Assembly (NCBI GenBank): GCA_020722645.1
Contig: DYKL01000256.1
Location: forward strand, 1-5,195
Direction of reading: 5' to 3'
DNA from: Acetofilamentum sp.
GTDB taxonomy: Bacteria; Bacteroidota; Bacteroidia; Bacteroidales; JAFGUD01
DNA length: 5,195 nucleotides
Positions 1 to 5,195 of the stretch are shown here, piece after piece. Both the position numbers and the translations under genes were made by a program. The notes under the pieces were generated by a model that was given only the letters and a program-made list of their open reading frames with translations, was not told the origin of the DNA and did not search any database. Every line of letters begins with the position of its first letter. Within the stretch, counting starts at the first letter, position 1.

Positions 1-47
1 TTTCTTAGCTATCGCCTGTAAAACCTGAAAAGTTGTAAGTAAGTTCC

Positions 48-142
48 GTTTAAACCTGTTGATTATGTCGGTGAGGAACCGACAAAAGCGTGTATTAACG
101 ACATTTCATGTGTCCACACCTGAAATTTCGACGGTTTTAAAC
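48..142. other. Non-coding leader region with two hairpins inside a possible closing helix
   Basis: No convincing gene lies in the first 199 bases; all forward frames are broken by early stops. Two inverted repeats are visible. At 66-84, TGTCGGT pairs perfectly over 7 bp with ACCGACA around a 5-base loop. At 103-126, ATTTCA pairs with TGAAAT; after one mismatch (T109/C120), GTG pairs with CAC around the loop TCCA. Flanking them, 48-56 (GTTTAAACC) can pair with 133-142 (GGTTTTAAAC) over 9 bp with one bulged T, which would enclose both hairpins. Both flanks are also nearly self-palindromic, which makes this pairing less significant. Neither hairpin is followed by a T run on either strand, so a simple terminator is unlikely. 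It could be part of a structured RNA, a repeat, or a mobile-element end cut by the window edge. I do not recognise the family. Confidence 0.3.
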
Positions 143-194
143 CAAGACCACAAAACGAAATTGAATTATTAATATTTACTCTAAAAATAATTTT

Positions 195-202
195 TATTTT
201 TG
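195..202 (+). promoter_or_regulatory. Candidate -7 promoter element for the yfhO-family gene
   Basis: TATTTTTG matches the Bacteroidota primary sigma-factor -7 consensus TAnnTTTG exactly. It ends 21 bases before the ATG at 224, so transcription would start around 208 and leave a short leader. No good TTTG -33 element sits about 20 bp upstream; the nearest, near 174, is TTTA. Exact matches to this pattern are not rare in such A/T-rich DNA. If real, it overlaps the alternative TTG start at 200 and so supports the ATG at 224 as the true start. Confidence 0.4.
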
Positions 203-223
203 CAGAAAGTTAAAATTAAAATC

Positions 224-2794
224 ATGGACAAAAAAACAAAGGATATTTTAGTAAATTTAGGCATTATAATTCTTTTTGTCGTTATCAGTTTTATATATTT
301 TTACCCTACAATTCAAGGCAAAGTGCTACCACAAATGGACTTGGAACATTCAAGAGCAATAGCACAAGAAGCCAAAACTTTCCAAAAAGCACAAGAAAGA
401 AATATTGTATGGACAAATTCACTTTTTGGTGGTATGCCAACATATCAAATCGGAGGAATAACCAAGAAGAGTATTTTTAATCCCATTCTCAGAGCAATAA
501 ACCATACAGTACTCCCCTACGCTACTGTTTCAACAATGTTTTTATACCTTTTAGGGTTTTATATTTTGCTCTTAAGTTTTAAGGTTAACAAATGGATAAG
601 TGCTATTGGTGCTTTAGCTTTTGCTCTGTCCTCATACAATATTATAATAATAATTGCTGGACACGCTACAAAAACTTATGCTATTGGACTTATGCCGGTT
701 GTTATAGCAGGTTTTATTTTAATCTACGACAAAAAATACTGGCTTGGGTCAATTATAGCATTGATTGGATTCGGAATGCAAGTAGCTACAACTCATATTC
801 AAATTATTTACTATACAATTCTAACAATTGGTCTTTTTGTTATCTTTAAATTTTTCTGGCAACTCAAAGAAAAACAACTAAAACAATTTGCTGTTGCTTC
901 TACCTTTTCTGTGGGCATAGTAATATTAACCTTACTGCCTAATGTACCAACTATATGGCAGGCTTATGAAATATCAAAATACAGCATTAGAGGCAAAAGC
1001 GAACTTTCTTCAAACAAAGAAAATCAAAGCAGCGGATTAGATAAAGACTACGCATTAGCTTGGAGTTACGGAGTTGATGAAACATTTACATTAATAATTC
1101 CAAATGTCAAAGGAGGTGCGTCAGGAGCTTTGCTTTATGACGATATAGTAGCAATGTACCAAGGCACTAATCTTGAAAAACAGAAAGCAGAAGAAAAATT
1201 AGACAAGTATTCAAAAGATTTTATAGATTTTATAATAGGAAGCATCCAAAACGGGAATCCAATCAACAGTTACTGGGGCGAACAGCCATTTACATCAGGA
1301 CCGGTTTATTTAGGTGCAATTATTTGCTTTTTATTCATTCTGGGAATGTTTATTGTCAAAGACAAAATCAAATGGTGGATTTTTGCTGCCACAATATTAT
1401 CAATCGTGCTGTCCTGGGGCAGAAACTTTTCGATTGTAACAGATATTTTCTTTGATTATTTTCCTTTCTACAATAAATTCAGGACTGTTTCGATGACATT
1501 GGTTATTGCAAGCGTTACGGTTCCTATGCTATCATTTTTGGCAATAAAAGAAATAACTGAAAAGAAAGAAACTCTGTCAAAAAATCTGAAACCTTTGTGG
1601 TTTGCTTTGGGAATTACTTTTATTATATTATTATTTCCTTTTGCTTTCGATGTTTTCACAACACAAGAATCAGAATATTTCAACTCAATACTGAAACAAG
1701 TTTCTCAACAAGAGAAAACATACATTAATAATATAATTGATGAATTAACATCAGCAAGAAAATCAATTTTAGCAGCCGATTTTTTCAGGAGTCTTTTATT
1801 CATTGCTTTTACAACAGCATTATTGTTAGGATTCCTTAAAGTAAAAAGCCTAAAAGAACCTGCATTTTTTGGCATTTTAGCGGTATTGGTAATCGCTGAT
1901 TTATGGACAATAGACAGAAGATTTCTTTCAGAAGATGATTTTGTTGTAAAGAGTGTAATGTCACAACAAACCAAACCTACTCCTGTTGATGAAATAATAA
2001 TGAAAGACACAGACCCGTATTTTAGAGTTCTTAATTTAACCATAAACACTTTTAATGATGCAAATACATCTTATTTTCATAAATCAATCGGAGGTTATCA
2101 TGGTGCAAAATTAAGAAGATATCAGGAAGTTATTGATTATTATTTAGTAGGCACACATCAGGCTATTATCAGCACCATACAAGATACTGCCGGAAACATC
2201 AATAACTTATTAAAACAAACTCAGGTGCTAAATATGCTTAATACAAAATATATAATATACAACCCCGAAGCTTTTCCCATTTTAAACACACAGGCATTCG
2301 GTAATGCTTGGTTTGTTACAAATTACAAATTTGTTGAAAGTGCTGATGAAGAAATAAAAGCACTCGGCACTGAAAATCTCAAAACAACTGCTATAATCAA
2401 TAAAAACAAGTTTAAAACAAACGATTTGCCTGAAATAAGCATATCGAATGACAGCACAAAATACATCAAATTAACAAAATACGAACCTGACAGACTTGAA
2501 TTTGAAGTTTATACACAGAAAGATGTATTTGTTGTATTTTCGGATATTTATTATCCCATTGGATGGAACGCATATATTGACGACAAATCTGTTGATATTT
2601 ATCAAACCAATTATATTTTAAGAGGTTTGGTTGTTCCTGCCGGAAAACATCAGATTAAGTATGAATTCAAACCGGATTCGGTTTTTGTTGCAAATAAAAT
2701 AGCTTTTGCAGGTTCAATATTAGTTATTCTGGTAATTTTGGGCAGTTTGTATATGCTTTATAAAGAATTAAATAAAAAAGAAAAGGCAGAATAA
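224..2794 (+). CDS. YfhO-family polytopic membrane protein (putative GT-C-type glycosyltransferase-like)
   Basis: The product is an inner-membrane protein of 856 aa, typical of long Bacteroidota YfhO members. In Firmicutes, YfhO proteins are linked to sugar modification of cell-wall polymers such as lipoteichoic acid; the role in Bacteroidota is unknown, so the substrate cannot be assigned. TM1 lies at about residues 8-28 and is followed by an acidic motif, QMDLEH (37-42), where GT-C-fold enzymes place a catalytic Asp/Glu. Next come WTNSLFGGMPTYQ (63-75), AGHATKTYAIGLMP (145-158), KYSIRGKSEL (252-261), YALAWSYG (276-283), YWGEQPFTSGP (350-360) and FRTVSM (419-424). About 13 membrane segments are visible. 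A soluble domain spans about 570-815 and contains SDIYYPIGWNAYID (773-786), ahead of a last TM at about 826-848. I chose ATG 224 over TTG 200 because 200 overlaps a candidate promoter and adds only eight residues. There is no Shine-Dalgarno sequence; the leader is A-rich. purQ follows after 29 bp. Confidence 0.93.
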   Translation: MDKKTKDILVNLGIIILFVVISFIYFYPTIQGKVLPQMDLEHSRAIAQEAKTFQKAQERNIVWTNSLFGGMPTYQIGGITKKSIFNPILRAINHTVLPYATVSTMFLYLLGFYILLLSFKVNKWISAIGALAFALSSYNIIIIIAGHATKTYAIGLMPVVIAGFILIYDKKYWLGSIIALIGFGMQVATTHIQIIYYTILTIGLFVIFKFFWQLKEKQLKQFAVASTFSVGIVILTLLPNVPTIWQAYEISKYSIRGKSELSSNKENQSSGLDKDYALAWSYGVDETFTLIIPNVKGGASGALLYDDIVAMYQGTNLEKQKAEEKLDKYSKDFIDFIIGSIQNGNPINSYWGEQPFTSGPVYLGAIICFLFILGMFIVKDKIKWWIFAATILSIVLSWGRNFSIVTDIFFDYFPFYNKFRTVSMTLVIASVTVPMLSFLAIKEITEKKETLSKNLKPLWFALGITFIILLFPFAFDVFTTQESEYFNSILKQVSQQEKTYINNIIDELTSARKSILAADFFRSLLFIAFTTALLLGFLKVKSLKEPAFFGILAVLVIADLWTIDRRFLSEDDFVVKSVMSQQTKPTPVDEIIMKDTDPYFRVLNLTINTFNDANTSYFHKSIGGYHGAKLRRYQEVIDYYLVGTHQAIISTIQDTAGNINNLLKQTQVLNMLNTKYIIYNPEAFPILNTQAFGNAWFVTNYKFVESADEEIKALGTENLKTTAIINKNKFKTNDLPEISISNDSTKYIKLTKYEPDRLEFEVYTQKDVFVVFSDIYYPIGWNAYIDDKSVDIYQTNYILRGLVVPAGKHQIKYEFKPDSVFVANKIAFAGSILVILVILGSLYMLYKELNKKEKAE

Positions 2795-2823
2795 ATTTTT
2801 ATTAATTTTAAAAATTACAAGTT

Positions 2824-3531
2824 ATGAAATTTGGAGTAGTTATTTTTCCGGGCTCAAATTGCGATGACGATATGGTTTATGCAATTGAGGATATAATGGG
2901 ACAAGAAGTTGTTAAATTATGGCACAAAGAAACCGACTTGCAGAATGTTGAAGGAATTCTTCTTCCCGGGGGCTTTTCTTATGGCGATTATTTACGTTCT
3001 GGGGCATTAGCCAGATATTCTCCAATTATGCAAAGCGTTAAGGCTTTTGCAAAAAAAGGCGGCTTTGTTTTTGGTGTATGCAACGGATTTCAAATTTTGT
3101 GCGAAACCGGATTACTACCCGGTGCATTACTGAGAAATGTTAATCAAAAATTCATCTGTAAAAACATATTCATAAAACCCGACAATCACAATACAATTCT
3201 AACTCAAGGACTCGACAGCGATTCTGCATTATGCATACCTATCGCACACGTCGAAGGTCGTTATTATGCAGACGGAAAAACAATTTCTGATATGCGTCGG
3301 AATGGTCAGATTCTTTTCAGATACTGCGATGAATACGGACAACTTTCAGAAGATTATAATCCAAACGGTTCATTAGAAAATATTGCCGGAATTTGTAACG
3401 AACAAAAAAATGTTTACGGAATGATGCCACACCCTGAACGTGCCGCCGATGATGAACTCGGAAATACTGATGGTATGCAGATTTTTGAAGTTATGATGAA
3501 AAATCTCAAAAAATCACTAAAAAACAAATAA
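2824..3531 (+). CDS. purQ: Phosphoribosylformylglycinamidine (FGAM) synthase, glutaminase subunit PurQ
   Basis: PurQ is the class I glutamine amidotransferase subunit that hydrolyses glutamine and passes ammonia to PurL. PurL converts FGAR to FGAM with ATP, the fourth step of de novo purine synthesis, in the cytoplasm. The 235 aa length is normal for a stand-alone PurQ. The N-terminus shows the expected FGVVIFPGSNCDDD (3-16), followed by LLPGGFSYGDYLRSGALAR (46-64). The nucleophile elbow is GVCNGFQIL (84-92) with Cys86; the triad is completed by His203 and Glu205 in MMPHPERAAD (200-209). IPIAHVEGRYY (138-148) is also conserved. All catalytic residues are present, so the enzyme should be active. 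Neither purL nor purS is in the window. The gene may be co-transcribed with the YfhO gene. An exact TAnnTTTG match at 2733-2740 could be a separate promoter, but its TTTG partner (2705-2708) is 24 bp away, rather far. There is no Shine-Dalgarno sequence. Confidence 0.97.
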   Translation: MKFGVVIFPGSNCDDDMVYAIEDIMGQEVVKLWHKETDLQNVEGILLPGGFSYGDYLRSGALARYSPIMQSVKAFAKKGGFVFGVCNGFQILCETGLLPGALLRNVNQKFICKNIFIKPDNHNTILTQGLDSDSALCIPIAHVEGRYYADGKTISDMRRNGQILFRYCDEYGQLSEDYNPNGSLENIAGICNEQKNVYGMMPHPERAADDELGNTDGMQIFEVMMKNLKKSLKNK

Positions 3532-3532
3532 T

Positions 3533-4066
3533 CTACTTTGCTGAAAGTTCAGTTTGTGGTTTTGTGTTTTTTATTTTATAATATGGAGTGATATCCCTTA
3601 CTTTTACAGTGCCGTTTAATTCACTCACTAACTTACGAAGATAAGATTCAAAGCGGTTTGCCGCTATTAATGTACTGATAGCATAAATCATCCAAATTAT
3701 ACCAAAAACAATTATTCTGAAAAATAAATTCGGAAAAATTCCCATTACCGGAATAATTGTAAAAATTAATGCATAGATAAAAAATTCAATAAAAAACAGT
3801 TTATAGGAAATATAAATGCCTCTGCCAATGTTTTTTATACTTATTTCACCACCCGAAACAGGATTAAATAAATTAAAGCCATTCCAAACAAAACGAAAAA
3901 CAGGAGCAGAAAATTTAATTTTTTCACTGTTATGTGTAATGTTATGCACACTTGAATTACGAAGCTTTTGCAGTATCTGGTCAAAAAAAACTGAATTGAA
4001 TCTCTCTTGCGGCAAATTAGATTCAGTTCTCTCTGTTTCAATTAGATGTGTAAAATAATACTGCAT
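3533..4066 (-). CDS. Hypothetical protein with two membrane segments
   Basis: I do not recognise this 177 aa protein. The first 80 residues are soluble and mixed in charge, with a likely helix (about 23-36) and then a probably beta-rich stretch containing KIKFSAPVFRFVWNGFN (49-65) and GGEISI (72-77). Two hydrophobic segments follow, at about 88-110 and 114-135, separated by a short turn (GIFPN), so they probably form a membrane hairpin. The tail (about 136-177) is basic and hydrophilic. There is no signal peptide or lipobox. It is the only long minus-strand frame here not shadowing a better plus-strand gene, and it fills the gap between purQ and the divergent spacer, which supports a real gene. 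Its TAG stop is one base from the purQ stop, so the two genes converge. The ATG at 4066 is the only Met before residue 107. A weak -7-like TACTTTAC sits at 4098-4091 on this strand. Confidence 0.7.
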   Translation of the reverse strand: MQYYFTHLIETERTESNLPQERFNSVFFDQILQKLRNSSVHNITHNSEKIKFSAPVFRFVWNGFNLFNPVSGGEISIKNIGRGIYISYKLFFIEFFIYALIFTIIPVMGIFPNLFFRIIVFGIIWMIYAISTLIAANRFESYLRKLVSELNGTVKVRDITPYYKIKNTKPQTELSAK

Positions 4067-4150
4067 TGATAAAAAAAATTGTTTGAATTTGTAAAGTAAA
4101 GAAATTTTTCATAAATTTGAAAATAGTTTTAAATAAAAAATTTAAAAAAT
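4067..4150. promoter_or_regulatory. Divergent A/T-rich promoter spacer
   Basis: This 84 bp spacer separates the start codons of two divergent genes and must hold both 5' ends unless one gene is read from elsewhere. It is almost entirely A and T. The plus-strand promoter within it is listed separately. The minus-strand signal is much weaker: TACTTTAC read from 4098 to 4091 matches only part of TAnnTTTG. No clear operator palindrome or riboswitch-like structure is visible. Confidence 0.55.
4088..4119 (+). promoter_or_regulatory. Bacteroidota-type promoter for the DUF4197 gene
   Basis: TTTG at 4088-4091 and TAAATTTG at 4112-4119 match the Bacteroidota -33 (TTTG) and -7 (TAnnTTTG) elements exactly, with a 20 bp spacer inside the usual range. 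Transcription would start near 4125, giving a leader of about 25 bases that is nearly pure A/T, ends in AAAAAAT before the ATG, and has no Shine-Dalgarno sequence, as is common in this phylum. A second TTTG at 4082-4085 is too far away to be the better partner. This is the best promoter match in the window. Confidence 0.65.
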
Positions 4151-4954
4151 ATGAAAAGATTTAAAGTAGCTATTTTTGCATTGTTTTCAGTGCTTTTTGT
4201 TCTAAATTCGTGTGATTTGTTGGAACAAAACGATTTATCGGAAGAAGAGATAGTACAGGGATTAAAAACCGCATTAGAGATAGGAACAGACACAGCCTGT
4301 ACAGATTTAAACGCAAAAAACGGATATTATGGGAACTTACTTGTAAAAATTCTTTTGCCCCCCGAAGCAGATGTGGTTTTTGATGCTTTAAACAACCCTA
4401 AAGTTCAGGCACTGGGACTTGACGACCTTCTTGACAGAAAAATTGACAGTGTTGTTCTGGCAATAAACCGTTCTGCCGAAGATGTTGCTGATGATGCAAA
4501 ACCAATATTTGTTAATTCCATCACATCTATGTCTATTACAGACGGATTAAACATTCTGCAGGGAATTGATACATACAGCATTGCTGTTGACAGCACCACT
4601 GCTACTTTTGACTCTATTGCAGCAACTCATTATATGGAATATACAACAAGAAACGATTTGTTTGCTCTTTACGAACCAAAAATGAACGAGGCTTTAAGCA
4701 AAGACCTTGGACTCGGTTTTTCTGCTAATGACGCTTGGGCAACTCTTTTATACTTTTACAATCAATATCTGCCTCTTTTTGTAAGCGGTTTACAACCCGT
4801 TGAGGAAGTAAATTTGAGTGAATACACTGCAAACAAAGGGCTTGACGGCTTATTCCTCTTTGTAGGAAATCAGGAAAAAGCTATCAGGAAAGACCCATAC
4901 ACTTGGGCAAGCGACATTATCGAAAAAGTATTCGGCTACGTTTATGAAGAATAA
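4151..4954 (+). CDS. DUF4197 domain-containing lipoprotein
   Basis: The product is a 267 aa probable lipoprotein of the DUF4197 family, whose function is unknown. The N-terminus has basic residues (KRFK), a hydrophobic core, and a lipobox LNSC ending at Cys21, so it should be exported, cleaved and lipidated. The residues after Cys (DLLEQND) do not clearly match the K/D/E-rich surface-export signal of some Bacteroidota lipoproteins, so a periplasm-facing location is more likely; this is inference. Family features in order are EEIVQGLKTALEIGTD (32-47), NGYY (57-60), VKILLPPEAD (65-74), INRSAEDVADDAKPIF (105-120), AATHYMEYTTRNDL (157-170), YEPKM (174-178), ANKGLDGLF (227-235), the basic stretch EKAIRKDP (242-249) and DIIEKVFGYV (255-264). 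The segment at about 140-157 looks longer than I remember for the family. It has its own promoter and is followed directly by repeat DNA, with no clear terminator. Confidence 0.88.
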   Translation: MKRFKVAIFALFSVLFVLNSCDLLEQNDLSEEEIVQGLKTALEIGTDTACTDLNAKNGYYGNLLVKILLPPEADVVFDALNNPKVQALGLDDLLDRKIDSVVLAINRSAEDVADDAKPIFVNSITSMSITDGLNILQGIDTYSIAVDSTTATFDSIAATHYMEYTTRNDLFALYEPKMNEALSKDLGLGFSANDAWATLLYFYNQYLPLFVSGLQPVEEVNLSEYTANKGLDGLFLFVGNQEKAIRKDPYTWASDIIEKVFGYVYEE

Positions 4955-4969
4955 AAAAGTGCTGAAAAA

Positions 4970-5020
4970 ATTAGCAAATGAAACAATGTGATAATTAGCA
5001 AATGTGCCAATTAGCATATG
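4970..5020 (+). repeat. Three copies of an 11 bp ATTAGCAAATG intergenic motif
   Basis: ATTAGCAAATG occurs at 4970-4980 and 4994-5004, and with one change (ATTAGCATATG) at 5010-5020. The copies are 24 and 16 bases apart, so this is not a regular tandem array. The first and third copies are both followed by AAACAA, and the second by TGCC. Intergenic repeats built from variants such as AATTAGCAAATGTGCC are, as I recall, common in Bacteroidota genomes. No coding frame or terminator hairpin is apparent here. Confidence 0.7.
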
Positions 5021-5026
5021 AAACAA

Positions 5027-5195
5027 CGTTATTGCGAGTGGGAAGCAAAACGTCATTGCGAGGTACGAAGCAAAACGTCATTGCGAGGTACGAAGCAAAA
5101 CGTCATTGCGAGGTACGAAGCAAAACGTTATTGCGAGTGGGAAGCAAAACGTCATTGCGAGGTACGAAGCAAAACGTCATTGCGAGGTACGAAGC
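5027..5195 (+). repeat. Tandem array of seven 24/25 bp units, running off the right edge
   Basis: Seven head-to-tail units begin at 5027, 5051, 5076, 5101, 5126, 5150 and 5175; the last is cut at the window end after 21 bases. There are two forms. Form A (24 bp, at 5027 and 5126) has the core TTATTGCGAGTGGGAAGCAA. Form B (25 bp, the other five) has the core TCATTGCGAGGTACGAAGC. All complete A copies are identical to each other, as are all B copies, which points to recent expansion or ongoing homogenisation. Each unit carries TTGC and GCAA as short inverted ends, so each could form a small hairpin. The core resembles a widespread intergenic repeat (GTCATTGCGAGG...CGAAGCAA) found in Bacteroidota and several other phyla; this is from memory. 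There are no unique spacers, so it is not a CRISPR array. Confidence 0.92.

Noticed and set aside
66..84. Rho-independent terminator from an upstream gene
   Set aside because: The TGTCGGT/ACCGACA stem is good, but it is followed by AAAAGCG on the plus strand and TAATC on the minus strand, with no T run.
1..107. Partial minus-strand gene running off the left edge
   Set aside because: About 35 codons are open on the minus strand (ending RFLTDIINRFKRNLL...QAIAKK at the edge), but a TGA precedes them and there is no ATG, GTG or TTG to start from.
48..143. Integron attC site
   Set aside because: Near-palindromic GTTTAAAC-type flanks and a folded middle suggested it, but the attC core motifs (RYYYAAC and GTTRRRY) do not fit and there are no cassettes or integrase.
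200..223. TTG start at 200 for the YfhO gene
   Set aside because: It would add eight residues (MQKVKIKI), uses a rare start, and overlaps a candidate -7 promoter element; ATG at 224 is directly followed by a normal N-terminus and TM1.
2794..2816. Inverted repeat between yfhO and purQ as a terminator
   Set aside because: AATTTTTA and TAAAAATT are perfect 8 bp arms around 7 bases, but they are pure A/T, so the stem would be weak, and such pairs arise easily in this composition.
3816..4058. Plus-strand reading frame opposite the small membrane protein
   Set aside because: It is shorter, has an unnatural composition, and is fully antisense to the better-supported minus-strand gene.
4850..5056. 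Minus-strand frame from the repeat region into the DUF4197 gene
   Set aside because: It is antisense to the conserved C-terminus of the DUF4197 protein and begins within repeat DNA; a Phe-rich product is expected from reading A-rich DNA in reverse.
5027..5195. CRISPR array
   Set aside because: The units are contiguous copies of the same 24/25 bp sequence with no unique spacers between repeats, and no cas gene is present.

Overview
The window looks like chromosomal DNA from an AT-rich member of the Bacteroidota, probably Bacteroidales or a relative. The evidence is a long YfhO-family membrane protein of the Bacteroidota type, a DUF4197 lipoprotein, A/T-rich leaders without a Shine-Dalgarno sequence, Bacteroidota-type promoter elements (TTTG, about 20 bp, TAnnTTTG), and intergenic repeat families often seen in this phylum. 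The lineage call is inference from gene content and signals, not a placement.

Layout from left to right. Positions 1-199 hold no convincing gene, but contain two good inverted repeats enclosed by a possible third helix, so they may be a structured RNA end or a mobile-element remnant. Positions 224-2794 (+) encode a YfhO-family polytopic membrane protein of 856 aa. After 29 bp comes purQ (2824-3531, +), the glutaminase subunit of FGAM synthase in purine synthesis. One base beyond the purQ stop lies the stop of a convergent gene (3533-4066, -) for an unrecognised protein with two membrane segments. An 84 bp A/T-rich divergent spacer follows, carrying the best promoter in the window. It drives a DUF4197 lipoprotein gene (4151-4954, +). 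The rest (4955-5195) is intergenic repeat DNA: three copies of an 11 bp ATTAGCAAATG motif, then seven 24/25 bp tandem units that run off the right edge.

The genes are mostly housekeeping or cell-envelope genes and form no obvious pathway. yfhO and purQ may be co-transcribed, but their functions are unrelated as far as known. The other two genes probably have their own promoters in the shared divergent spacer.

I see no phage, CRISPR, toxin-antitoxin or other defence system. The most distinctive part is the repeat tail. Its two unit types are ordered A-B-B-B-A-B-B, giving a 99 bp higher-order period that is exactly 33 codons, so a reading frame stays open through it. I judge that frame to be spurious. 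I found no strong case for an undescribed system.
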